This document shows, one piece after another, positions 31,568 to 42,871 of a DNA stretch of 64,000 nucleotides. The notes under the pieces were generated by a model. That model had not been told where the DNA came from. It did no database searches and was given only the letters and a program-made list of their open reading frames with translations. The stretch covers positions 15,518,608 to 15,582,607 of the forward strand of contig JAVTVX010000001.1 of the NCBI GenBank assembly GCA_033439265.1, written 5' to 3'. The stretch comes from Dillenia suffruticosa. Its lineage: Eukaryota > Streptophyta > Magnoliopsida > Dilleniales > Dilleniaceae. Position numbers and translations under genes: made by a program. Numbering within the stretch: the stretch's first letter is position 1; the number at the start of each line of letters is the position of its first letter.

Positions 31568-33520
31568 ATGGGCTCCTTGGTGCCATTTCAGGACCTAAAT
31601 TTGCTTCCAGAGGCACCAGACCCAGTAATTTGCCCTAAGCTGGAGCCCAAGCTCGAACCACTCGACGATTTTCCTTCACCATTTCCATCTTCAGTGAACC
31701 CTAGCCCTAGTTTGTTATCGAAGACCTCAATCTCCGAACCAAGCCCTAGCTTCGAAGTCACCCCTTCTTCCGATGATACCAATGTCTACACGGAATTCAG
31801 CCGAATCTCGGAGCTCTTTCGTACCGCATTTGCCAAGCAAATGCAGAGCTACGGCGACATTTCCGTTGTCGATCCTAATTCTCGAGCAATTGTTCCGGTC
31901 AACAAAGAATCTAGGGTTTCAACTTTGATTGTTCCGAAGAAGAAGCTGAATCAACGCTCCTCTGAGCTAGTTAGGGTCACCGATCTCAGTATCGAAGACC
32001 AGCGATATTTCCGAGACGTTGTGAGAAGAACAAGAATGATATATGATTCTCTGCGTATCTTTTCGGTGGTGGACGAGGAGAAGAAGAATGCGGGCTTACC
32101 TGTGAAGCGTGCGCGTGGAGATTTGAGGGCTGCTGCTGCAATGAGAGGTCGTGGGTTGTGGTTGAATCGCGATAAACGAATTGTGGGAACAATTCCTGGG
32201 GTTTACATTGGTGATTTGTTCTTTTTTAGGATGGAATTATGTGTTGTTGGATTACATGGACAGGTTCAGGCAGGAATTGATTATGTTCCTGCAAGTCAGA
32301 GCTCGAATGGTGAACCAATTGCGACCAGTGTAATCGTTTCAGGTGGGTATGAGGATGACGAAGATACAGGGGATGTGATAATTTATACAGGGCATGGTGG
32401 GCAGGACAAATTTGGTAAGCAGAGTGCGCATCAGAATTTGGAAGGTGGGAATTTAGCATTGGAGAGGAGTATGCATTATGGGATTGAAGTGAGAGTCATT
32501 CGGGGGATAAAATATGAAGGCGGTGCTTCTGGTAAGGTTTATGTTTATGATGGTTTATATAAGATTCTTGATACATGGTTTGATGTTGGTAAAAGTGGTT
32601 TTGGTGTTTATAAGTATAAGCTTGTGAGAATGGAAGGGCAACCCGAAATGGGTAGCTCCATTCTTAGGTTTGCAGGGAGCCTTAGGGCTAGTCCCTTGGC
32701 GGCAAGGCCAAAGGGCTATGTGAGTCTTGATATATCAATGAAAAAGGAAAATGTGCCTGTGTTTCTTTTTAATGACATAGATACTGATCATGAGCCTTTG
32801 TATTATGAGTATCTTCCGAGGACCGTGTTTCCTCTGTTTGCTTTTCATCAAAGTGCTAGCAGTGCAGGGTGCCAATGCGTTGCTGGTTGTAATGATGATT
32901 GCTTTTGTGCTTTGAAAAATGGCGGTGAGTTTCCTTACGATCATAATGGAATGCTCCTGAGAGGGAAGCCTTTGATTTTCGAATGTGGTACCTTTTGTAG
33001 CTGTCCGCCTACTTGTAAGAATCGGGTGAGCCAAAAAGGAGTGAGGAATAGATTGGAAGTGTTTAGATCAAGGGAAACTGGTTGGGGAGTTAGGTCTTTG
33101 GACTTGATACAAGCTGGTGCTTTTATCTGTGAGTATGCGGGGGTAGTTCTTACAAGGGAGCAGGCATTAGTATTTACAATGAATGATGATACTCTAGTTT
33201 ACCCAAATAGGTTCACAGATAAGTGGGCAGAATGGGGAGACTTATCTCAAATATATCCTGATTATGTGCGACCCGCATATCCTTCCATTCCACCTCTGGA
33301 TTTTGCAATGGATGTGTCTAGGATGAGAAATGTTGCTTGTTATATCAGCCACAGTTCGAGCCCTAATGTGTTGGTGCAGTTTGTTCTGTATGATCACAAC
33401 AACATAATGTTCCCTCACCTTATGCTATTTGCAATGGAGAACATTCCTCCTCTGAGAGAGCTTAGCCTTGATTATGGGGTGGCTGATGAATGGATGGGGA
33501 AACTTGCTATCTGTAACTAG
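31568..33520 (+). CDS. SUVH9: SUVH9/SUVH2-like SRA-SET protein (RNA-directed DNA methylation)
   Basis: An intronless 650-residue protein, the same length as I recall for Arabidopsis SUVH9. A Pro/Ser-rich N-terminus is followed by the conserved 'RSSELVRVTDL' and 'RRTRMIYDSLR' helix region (130-163). The SRA/YDG domain (about 203-355) has 'VYDGLYKI'. Pre-SET (about 375-490) has nine Cys: 435, 437, 441, 445, 447, 473, 477, 479 and 483. SET spans about 497-637. The SET motif NHSCxPN reads SHSSSPN (594-600), ELTYDYG reads ELSLDYG, and the protein ends AICN with no post-SET cysteines. SUVH2 and SUVH9 share these features, are regarded as non-catalytic, bind methylated DNA through SRA, and bring Pol V (via DDR complex) to silenced loci. 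The closest family is clear; SUVH2 versus SUVH9 is not fully resolved. Confidence 0.95.
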   Translation: MGSLVPFQDLNLLPEAPDPVICPKLEPKLEPLDDFPSPFPSSVNPSPSLLSKTSISEPSPSFEVTPSSDDTNVYTEFSRISELFRTAFAKQMQSYGDISVVDPNSRAIVPVNKESRVSTLIVPKKKLNQRSSELVRVTDLSIEDQRYFRDVVRRTRMIYDSLRIFSVVDEEKKNAGLPVKRARGDLRAAAAMRGRGLWLNRDKRIVGTIPGVYIGDLFFFRMELCVVGLHGQVQAGIDYVPASQSSNGEPIATSVIVSGGYEDDEDTGDVIIYTGHGGQDKFGKQSAHQNLEGGNLALERSMHYGIEVRVIRGIKYEGGASGKVYVYDGLYKILDTWFDVGKSGFGVYKYKLVRMEGQPEMGSSILRFAGSLRASPLAARPKGYVSLDISMKKENVPVFLFNDIDTDHEPLYYEYLPRTVFPLFAFHQSASSAGCQCVAGCNDDCFCALKNGGEFPYDHNGMLLRGKPLIFECGTFCSCPPTCKNRVSQKGVRNRLEVFRSRETGWGVRSLDLIQAGAFICEYAGVVLTREQALVFTMNDDTLVYPNRFTDKWAEWGDLSQIYPDYVRPAYPSIPPLDFAMDVSRMRNVACYISHSSSPNVLVQFVLYDHNNIMFPHLMLFAMENIPPLRELSLDYGVADEWMGKLAICN

Positions 33521-36500
33521 AATAATTTTGGAAATTTGATCCATTTTTGGTGGTTGAAAACAGTGATTCGGAAGACCTGATCAACCAAGGTATAAATTTG
33601 TTCCTTTTTGGCTTTAATTAGCACTTTCTTTTGTGCTTGAATGCATGTGAAGATGCCATCTTAAATTTATCTCTGAATCATACTTATTTGAAATATTCTA
33701 TCCTGCCTCTTTTTTCCTGTGAATTAACATATTAGCAAATTATAATTTATATCTGAATTCTTCATTTTTGGTCCGAACATTAAAATACTGTGAATGAAGT
33801 TTCCTTTCTTGTCCTGATGATCCTGCTTTTTTGTTGCCCTGTGTAGTAGTTGTTGAGTTTCTTCATTTTCTTTATGTTTTTGGGGGTAACACTTGCTATC
33901 ATGACTGTTGGAACTGCCTTTTCCCTTGGCAAGTTTACATGAATTGCAGGGTTCTAGTGTGCTGTTATGTGCCCTTCTGGGTTTTGCTTCGCTTTAGTTG
34001 CTATTGTGTAATGTTTTGAACCTTTAGCTTTTTCCATGAATGAAGTTTAGTGAGCCGATGCGATGTTTATTCCACTAATCATTACGCCTCAATAATCTAT
34101 TGCACTACCAAAAATTTGGTACTTGAAAAAGTCATTGCATTCTGTGATGTTGTATCTCTGTTTCATGTTATTTTTCTGATTTAGTCCTGCAAGTTTGAGA
34201 TTCCTGATTATCTAATTTTATCATGCTTTGGTCCATGGATCATATGTTGCTTAGAATGCCAGGTGGAGCAGTTGGTATTGCCCATTTGCTAGGTGCTTGT
34301 AAGGTTGTCATTCTAGAGTTTTCTTTTTCGTAGCATAGGAGTTCTAGCTAATCTTGTGATTGCTGAAGCAGGAGGCCCTTTTTTTCCTCATCTCTTTTGT
34401 TTGAAGACATCATCAGTTCTTGTTTATCTGTTTCATTTGCAACCTGTTAGAATAGAGACATTTGCTAGACTCTTAAAAGTATCTAATCTAGCGAAGTGCC
34501 ATCATACTTTAGTTCTGTATGTGAGATGGTGGCTGGTATTTTATGTGGTTACGCTACTTCAAGAGATGGTGAAGCTGCTTCTATGTGTTTGCACATCTTA
34601 GTTGATGATGCATGTTGTAGCCTGAAAATCCTGGGGATTCTGATGGGGGCATTTCATGAGAACATGCCACGCTATTATACTCATTCAATGTTGCATGCAT
34701 GTAAACACAATGCTATAAAACTAGAGGTGGCCCTGTGTGCATCAGGTCTTTCCTCATACAAAAGCTATTGATAAATGTTTGTCTTAAGGATGATTTAGGC
34801 AAGCAACTTGAAGGCACCACAAGGATGAGAGAAAGACTAAGATGACATGGATGAGAGAGCATAATAGGATTTTTGGGTGGCTGCGTGTGTCATTCTATTC
34901 CAATTTGTTTGTAGAAGGGTCAATGACCTTTTGAAAAATGCTTGTCATATATACCACTAAAGTGGATGGTGCAAGATTTTTACCCATGAAGATGGGGCCA
35001 TTGTAAGAATTTCCTGTTGTACGTTCCTTTGACTTGGCTTCTCTGGCTCCTTCCCTCTCTTTTTGCTGGTTTAGCACTTTCTCCTACTTCTAAAAGTTTG
35101 GGCTATAGTTCTTGGTTTTGTTGCTATCCTCATTGCTTCTCATTGACCATCTCTTTGCTTCAGCGTGCAACTAATTGCTTGGACATTGCCGTTATGGTCC
35201 TATTGTTCAGGCTTTACTCTCTTTCTCACTTTTCGTAGAATTTTTGGGACCTTTGTGCTGCTCGTCATTCATTATGTTCTTGACCATTGCTTGGTTCAGC
35301 TCTTCTCTTTCTGTCTAATGTCGCTGCTAGGTTCTTGTTCCTCTGGTTTCTTCATTTGTTCACTTCTAGTAGAGTTGATAAAACCTCTCTCAATATCTCT
35401 TGCCCAAATGGGTGGCTTTCCTGGAACTTTTTTCATTATTTATGAGTTGATTTTCTGGGCTCATCTTGGCTTCTCTTCCTTTATTTGTTTCAGTGGTAGT
35501 CTACCTTGGCTTTATTGGCTTTTCAATTTAATCAGAATTGCATGTCTTATGTTTTGGCTTAGCTGTTGTTTGCTTTATATATGGGATGAACTGCACTTGA
35601 GTTTGGATGTGTCAAATCTTTCTCATAAATTCTTGGCTTCTAGTTGCAGGTTTCCTAATGCTTTGATGTTGGGTTGTGATTTCCTTATCTCTTCATTTTC
35701 TGATGAGAAAAGAAGAATATAATAAGTAGAAAGCATTCATTTCACTTTCAAATAGAAAAGAAGAATATCAGTAGAAAGCATGAATTACTAAAATGAGGAT
35801 GTCCTCGTAGGCTAAACAGAAAGGAAGAGCAGAAAACAATCATTTAAGACCGGTACTCAAATGCCTCTATGTATGTTGAGCTATCTTTCCTTGGATGGAT
35901 TAGCTGCCATAGACCATAAAGAAACCTTATCTTCTCCCAAATTGATGAAACAAAAAATTATCATGGCATTTCTCTCATCCGATGTGTCCAAATAGCTGCC
36001 TTCATAGTATATTCAAAATAACTGCTTCTTGGCATTATTCCAAAGGCATCTTGCCTTCTTTTGTCCTCCTAAGCCTCAAAAGGCCAGGAAAGAAATCTTG
36101 AAACTTACTCAGACACCAAAAGCTTTCCAAGACATATTGACAATTTATTCCATAGTCTCGACAAGACTGAACAGTGAAGACATATGTGTTATTGGTCTTG
36201 CTGCTCTATTGAAAAATATCATAGATTCTGGGAGAGATGGAAGCCTTGTTTGGTCTCGTAACTTGCAACAAAGTGAGAGTAGTCATCTTATTGTAAACTA
36301 TTGATTAAGTGACAGCCCTAAACTTAACAGGATCTTCTGTCTTCCAAATTTGATATACAAAATGAAAATTCTTTGCATTTCATTCCCCAAATATTACCAT
36401 CTGGAACTTTCTATTGAAATCATCTTGGCTATCTGACCAGTCTCCGCCATGACCCCTGCCCTGGTCTCCACATTGATGGCATAGTTTCTTGAGAGTGCAC

Positions 36501-39500
36501 TGCATGTATCCTAGTACTTAATATTTCTTGAGAGGTAGAACTTAGCTGCGTCTGTACAGTATGTTTCTTAGCTGTGTCTGTACTGTATGTTTCCTAATGC
36601 TTTTGTTGTAACCGTTGGTATCAACCTGGTCTTACCATCATGTTGGTTAAAATATAGGAGACTAATATCTTTTTAGATTGAAAACTTTGAATTTTCTGGG
36701 TTGTGTTTGAATGTTGCATTTTAATTCTACAGATTCCTTTAAAGTGGAGTGTATAATTTATTGATTTTTAAAATATTTGTTTGGTTACCATAAATACAAT
36801 ATTAACTTGAGAATGCCTAAAATTCATAAGGTATCAAGGGGATGAGTTATGGTATAAATCAGTTGTGGTTACTGAATGATTGATAACGATGAATGGAGGT
36901 GGTCAAGTGATGTTGGTGGTAGCATGTGAAAGGTGTAAACGATACATTCATATTGGGTTGGAGGGAATGATGGCGATGGCTGAAAATGTAGGTGGGTGGG
37001 GGGATCATGTTGGTTTTTGTCCCACTTATGTTGGTTGTTGATTTTGGGAGACTGCTAGTACATCGATAAAATATGAGAGCATAACTGTGTTGTGCAATTC
37101 CCTGTTGGAATTTCGCTGCTCCTATAAGATATCTGTTTTTTAACAGAAAAGTAGAACCTTTTGCACCTATTTCTTAACCATCATTACAGAGTCCATGTAT
37201 GACAAGTGCATTATAAGGAGGATTTGAGGTATTATCATAGTGGCTTCATAATGCTAGATAAGTACGTCTGAGCTGAATGAAGATGGTGGCATGCCTATGT
37301 ACATGTGTGGGCTTTAATTTGGTGACGAATATAGATTGGCTGTACTGAGATTTTTCTTTTGTGTAAAGCATCCAATGAGATGATGCATTTTGTGCGGAAA
37401 GAGATGATGCTTGTCTGTTTTAACTCATTTTCAATAGTCCTTGAATGGCAGCAGCCTTATGTCTCTTAAACCTTTATTTGATAATCTTATGCCTGTTTTA
37501 CCTCTTCTTTATAAGCTAAGATATGATTGTCCACACAATGCTATCTTGAAATATACACATTTAGCGAGTTGCTTTTAGTGTTTGGTGATTGAAACTCTCT
37601 TTTGCTTCCTCTTTGGTATCCTTCTCATACATTTAGTGCAATGTTTTGGAGTTTTAACGGTGGCTAAATTAATATAAACAAAAAACCGGCATCCCTGCCT
37701 AACGCTGTGGGCATGTCATAATTCTTTTCTTTTGTCTTAACAACATTTCAGAACACAACTGACATGTGCTAGGATTTAAAATAAGAATTCAATGACCAGA
37801 AGGTTAAATATGAATAGAAACAACCAATTTAGATATATACAAAAATTTATGAGTACACTTAATACTATAATTTAGACAGCAAGAAAATTATTTTACATCT
37901 TGATTTTGAGTTATTTGCAATGTAACTGAAACTGTGAAAAAAAAATCAACTTGCTTGCACCAGTATATGTTAATGCAGTCACAGAACATCAAATAAGGAA
38001 TTCTAGACGATAAAGCCGTCTAGCAAAATTTAGGGAAAGCCATCCCAACTTCAAAAACTCATCTCACAAACATTCTTCAAATTTGTTGCTAGAATAATTT
38101 TCTATATTGTAGCAGCTTCATTTAATCTATAGAACCAACTCCTGGTGATTGGAGCTGAATATCCATCTTTAAGAAGCATTATTCAGCATAGACTAATTTA
38201 TATCTTTAAAAATTTTTCAAATTGATTGAAGGTATAGAGAACATCGTAACACTACCTTTGCCATGGTTTGCACAAATTTAAGGTAACCACAACTTGATAA
38301 AGAAAATTATTATTAGAATATCCTTCAAACAATCTCTGAGCTTCTCATAAGAGCAATTATTGAAGTGCCCAAAATTGTCAAACATATTTTACATGTCAGT
38401 TGTATTATAAAGAAAATGAGTAATAATAACAAATTTTAACCAATATAGCTTAACATAGTTTTATGTACAATTAGAACTCATAGGAATGAGACGGGTGCAA
38501 TTTGTAGGTATGAGGCATTGATTCTTTGTGATATAGGGTAATCATTAATTTAAGCATATATTTTTGGAAATTAGAAGATAAGCCCGTTGTATATCAACCA
38601 TTGTCTAAAGGGAGAAAATTGGTCTTTGTTGAATAAAAGATGCATTTAATAGTTCTCGATAAAAGAATGCATTCGATACTTTCCCCAAAAGAAAAGAACT
38701 GAATCTCTGTATGGAGAAACAAAACCATTGTTCTTTCACAGATTACAAACAAATTCTATATTCATCTGTAATCCATAACCTAACAATACTAATAGTAGTA
38801 ACAAATACTAGATGCATTTACCCAAATTGCCTTTGACCATTTTTCTTCATTATCAATTGATTTCTTTTGTTTTTGTTTTTGGTGCTTGACCAGCCGGTAT
38901 TCGGTAATCAATTTATTGGCCTCGACTAACCCGGTTCAAGCTGACTGTTGGGTCCATTAAGGGGCAAGCTCTTCTGGCGACTGATGTTTTGGTCGAGAAC
39001 ATGGTTAAGAGATTCGAGTGTCTTTGTCACCGGACCAACAAGGCGTTGGTTACCTATTGTTTTTCTGATATCAAATATAAGTGTTCATGGTATTTTTGTA
39101 AATGCATTCTCACTATTTTGAAATACTTGCACTAACTTCTTGTTTTGAGGTTCTTAGTTGTCGGATATTTGCTGTGAGAGAGAAATACATTAAATATTGA
39201 TATAACCTTTTAAAACAAAACTACCTTTAAAGTTGTTAATTATTAATAGCTATAGTAAATGTATTCATATACTATAAAAGCTTAATCATTGAAAACTAAT
39301 GAAGATGCTTATCACAGTAATAAAAAAAGAACAAAAATCTAAATCACCCCTACTGTCAAATCAATTAACACATTGTAAGCACAAGAGATGGGCCTGTGAT
39401 GTCTGAGAGCAGGTGAATGCCACCTTTGCTCTACCAATCCTTGAATCTATGACTGCACTTTTCTCCAATATGGTTTCACCACTTAGGTTGCAGAGGATTA

Positions 39501-41791
39501 GTGATGAATGCCATCCTAGTAAGTTCTAAACTTCTAAACTGCTGACATTGTGTTATGGATTTTTTCATATCACAGTTGTGAAATGACTCCTACTCCGAGG
39601 AGTATAAAGAAAAAACTGAATAGTGATAGAAGGATAATTAATATTGTGTGATAACCTTTGATTGTGTCACTGATAATTTTCGTTATAATAGTGCCAAACT
39701 ATGATCAGTATGATAGATAACTGCTCCAGCATCTTGGTTTGGTGGCTCTTTTCTCAGCAACTGCTATGAAAAACTGTGTTTCCACAGTCTTTCTGGTTTA
39801 GGCTGTCATCTGGTTTTTGATACAGACAGGTTTTTTCTCATTGTCTCTATTAGCTGCTGTCAATTGGTCTAAATTTTTTCCTATGCTTCTACTTGGCCTC
39901 ACCAGTTTAGGTTCCTTCATGGGTACCTGATCCATGTTCATAAGTTTGATTCTTTCTCTTGCATTTCTTCTTTTGATTCAATGCGCTAAGATCCATCTTA
40001 TGAGATTCTTTAAAACACACACATTATGTTGTTTCCGTCTTCTAGGAGCCGCCATTTGATTCCTTATCTTTAGAGTCCAAGTTCAATCCAATAAAAGGAA
40101 GACACAAACATATTGCTGGAGCAGGATCAAGGTTCTGAACCTGAGCTCAAACTTTAGCCCTAGACTTGCAATCTAGGTTCGATTTCTATACTTGGCATCT
40201 AGAGTTGATTACAATGTTTGGAATATAGTTAGGATTAAACACACCAGCCTATATTCTTAGAACGTGTGTTTAGACTTGGGGTCTAATTTGATTTCAAGAA
40301 AACAACTTCTGTTTTGTGCATATCCGAGATAAAGACTTGAATCTCATAAGAATGAGAAGAGATCATTTGCAATGTGATTGTTGAAATCACAGAGGAGGAC
40401 AAACTTTGACGCAACGGTTGACTTGCTCCTTCGGTGATTTTGAGATCACGGGTTTGAGGCGTGGAAACAGTTTCTTTGCAAAAGTGCAGGAGGAAGACTG
40501 CGTACATATACGCCCACACTCCCCTACCCCTGCACTAAGTCGGGAAGTACTTTATGCACGGAGTGAATCCTTTATTGTTGAGAGTTAGAGACAGTAAGAT
40601 GGATTTATATGACCAACTGATAGGCTTACTTAGTCAGTTGGCTAAGGTAGGAGTCATTATTAGGAGCATCAGCCTAGTTTCAGATATCAATCTCATCTGC
40701 CCTGAGCTTGGAATGGTTGGTTTTTTCTTGATATTTTGGTGGTATGTTGGTGAGGAAAGAAAAATAGAAGATTCTAGGCTTTGTTGGTTTGTGGAAAGGT
40801 ACAGCTACATACTGAACTTGATGTTCCAGGACAAGTTATGCAGTTGCATTATCTTATGGCTGTGTTTGATAGAATTCTTAGTAAAATTCAACCTTTGTTT
40901 TATGTTTATATTTGCTATGTTTGAGGCAATGAAAAGGAATTTAGGAGGAAAGTAGCCTTTTGAGAGTCCTGGTTGGAACTTATTGAACCCTTGCATGGGT
41001 GGGACTCTTTGCCCCGGGAGACATATCAAGACCATTTAGGTGACACATGCCAAAATAAATTTTGTCAGGACTCTAAGTCGATTAGGTGAAGTAATCTGAA
41101 TGAGCCCTATGGACAGCGACAGAGACAAAACATTGTAACATTGAACATGCTGGATTTAGAAATTCTTGAGCTTTTCCTTTACTGGGGCATTGTGAATTCA
41201 TTTTACAATATGGTTAAGCTCTTCCTTTCAGCAGTTGCCTAGAACTTGTGGGTCAGTACGTCTTGCTTATGTGGTTTTCTCCTATTTAGCCTCCTTTTAG
41301 GATGTGATTGATTGTGTATGTGTTCATAATTTATCTAGCACAAGGTAAAGGTCCCGTTAGTTCCTCTTAGTAGCACGTTTTATTACTTGCATCATGTTGA
41401 CATTCTCTTTTCATGCACTCACAAAATTTTTGTTTGATGTTTGCTTGCTTCAGGTAAATCTTGTCATACTTTTGTGACGATTTTGAGTCTTGTTTTATTT
41501 TGGTTGGTTTAAATGTTCACTTATTGATAATCCAGGCTGAAATGATGCTTCTTGTTGGTATTTTATTGGGTGCATTTTGAATGGGAGCCTTAAGTATGCC
41601 ATTATAGAGGGGACTATGCTAGCAAAGTATCTTATATTCTTTTGCAATCAGGTGACAATATGTTGTGGGGGACTATCTTTTCGATTCATGCTATAATGAT
41701 AATTCTTTAATAATTCTGTGGTCTGGACATTATGATTTCAGTAATCAAGTCATTCATCTGGGCTAAGTACATTTTGTTTCCTATATTCCAG
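33521..41791 (+). other. About 8 kb of U-rich sequence: possible 3'-UTR intron of the SUVH gene or intergenic
   Basis: A donor-like 'aag|gtataaat' lies at 33590, 69 bases after the SUVH stop. The + strand is strongly T-rich for about 4 kb with no supportable coding frame. The 185-codon frame at 35165-35722 is Phe/Leu/Ser/Cys-rich and follows from T-rich DNA. An acceptor-like 'tatattccag' ends at 41791 before an exon-like 3' terminus. A patch at about 38880-39060 is less AT-rich but shows no domain. Splicing across 8.2 kb is inference; a plain 3' UTR ending near 33.7 kb is equally possible. Confidence 0.35.
40377..40581 (+). mobile_element. tRNA-derived SINE, full-length (189 bp)
   Basis: The element spans 40385-40573, flanked by 8-bp direct repeats 'attgttga' at 40377-40384 and 40574-40581. 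It has the 'gcaacggttgacttgctcc' head, a B-box-like 'cacgggtttgaggc', then 'gcaaaagtgcag', 'ctgcgtacatatacgcc', 'ccctacccctgcac' and 'tgcacggagtg'. This order (tRNA head, 'gcgtacat', 'ccccgca', 'gtgcaccggg') is that of a widespread dicot SINE type similar to Au/TS elements. A second, truncated copy lies in the same orientation at 43735. Confidence 0.75.
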
Positions 41792-42170
41792 GTCGATTTT
41801 CCATTTTCCACGGACAACCGTTTTGTGATGTGGCTGGAGTTCTCTGGTGAAATATGGCCTCTGGTATCAGTCAAACGAAGAACCTTTTCCACGTTAAAGC
41901 TCCTCAGACGGGGGAGAAGGATGCAGGCTGCAAGGCTAAAGCAGGAAGAGTTTTTTATTTTTATTTTTATTTTACAGGGCAATCTCTTCTGGGTTTTGGG
42001 GAGTCTTTAAGCACTTGCACTAAGAGTACAGATGCTGAAGTTTGTAAACTTGTAGGCAGGACTGCATGTAGGTTATATGAGCCTTGTATATATGTAACCT
42101 ACTTTTGAACTTTGTAATGTACAGATGATGTAACAGCTCATGCCTTGGGAGATATAAAGAAAAAGAAAAA
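41792..42170 (+). other. Exon-like 3' terminal block with polyadenylation-type signals
   Basis: After the acceptor-like site the sequence becomes balanced in composition. It ends with plant 3'-end signals: several 'tgtaa/ttgta' elements (42041-42120) and 'gatataaagaaaaag' near 42150. Two overlapping open frames (to 42010 and 42108) share no domain I recognise. It fits the last, perhaps untranslated, exon of a + strand transcript, possibly that of the SUVH gene, or a separate non-coding RNA. It converges on the minus gene that ends at 42872. Confidence 0.4.
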
Positions 42171-42871
42171 ATCTAGTTCCATTTCCTTCCTTGAGCAATT
42201 TCATTTAATGCTACATCCAGAAGAAAAATGACCTGTATTTTGACTGGGTAAATTATAAATGAATTTTATTTATTTATTTTTTTGTAGAAGAGAACATTCA
42301 TTACGGTGAGAAATATTTATTTCATAGAATCTGGACAAACCATCTAGACAACGCTTTTCCTATGATTTGAGGAGAAACTAACTTTTTACAATAGTTGTGC
42401 CCATGAATCTTGGTGATCTACCTGATTTTGTAGGTCTAACAACTAGGTTGCTCCTACCCAAAAGGGACCAGACCCAGCTTAAGACATAGGTTATTATGAT
42501 TTAAATGGTTTGACAAACATATTGATCTGATTTCAGCCAATCCCCCCCACCCCCAAAAAAGACTTTCCTTGTAACGTTGTAAAGTTTGCTCAATTTCATT
42601 GCTCAATTTCATAATGTTCCTCACCAATGATCCGAGGTTGGAGCATAGTTGACGTTGAATCTAAAGAATCTACTGCAGGAAAGCAAGAATCTGTAAGCAT
42701 TATCATCCCATCAGCAACTAGTACACGAAAGGGATAGAAATGCTAAGCATAGCAGAGTAAGTGGAAACAGCTTACTCTGTCACATTCGGTTGTGGTTAAT
42801 GTCCAACGAGTGTTCATATTATGTACATAAAATATAACTGTTCATATGTTCATATTCGATGAAGACCAGTT

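Noticed and set aside
35165-35722. 185-codon + frame resembling a multi-pass membrane protein
   Set aside because: Its Phe/Leu/Cys/Ser content follows from T-rich DNA. No start context, splice structure or conserved motif was seen, and it lies in the presumed intron or flank behind the SUVH gene.
35750-36450. Possible LINE or other element relic on the minus strand
   Set aside because: Short tryptophan- and cysteine-bearing snippets appear in several minus frames, but none forms a recognisable reverse transcriptase or endonuclease motif, and no A tail or target duplication was found.
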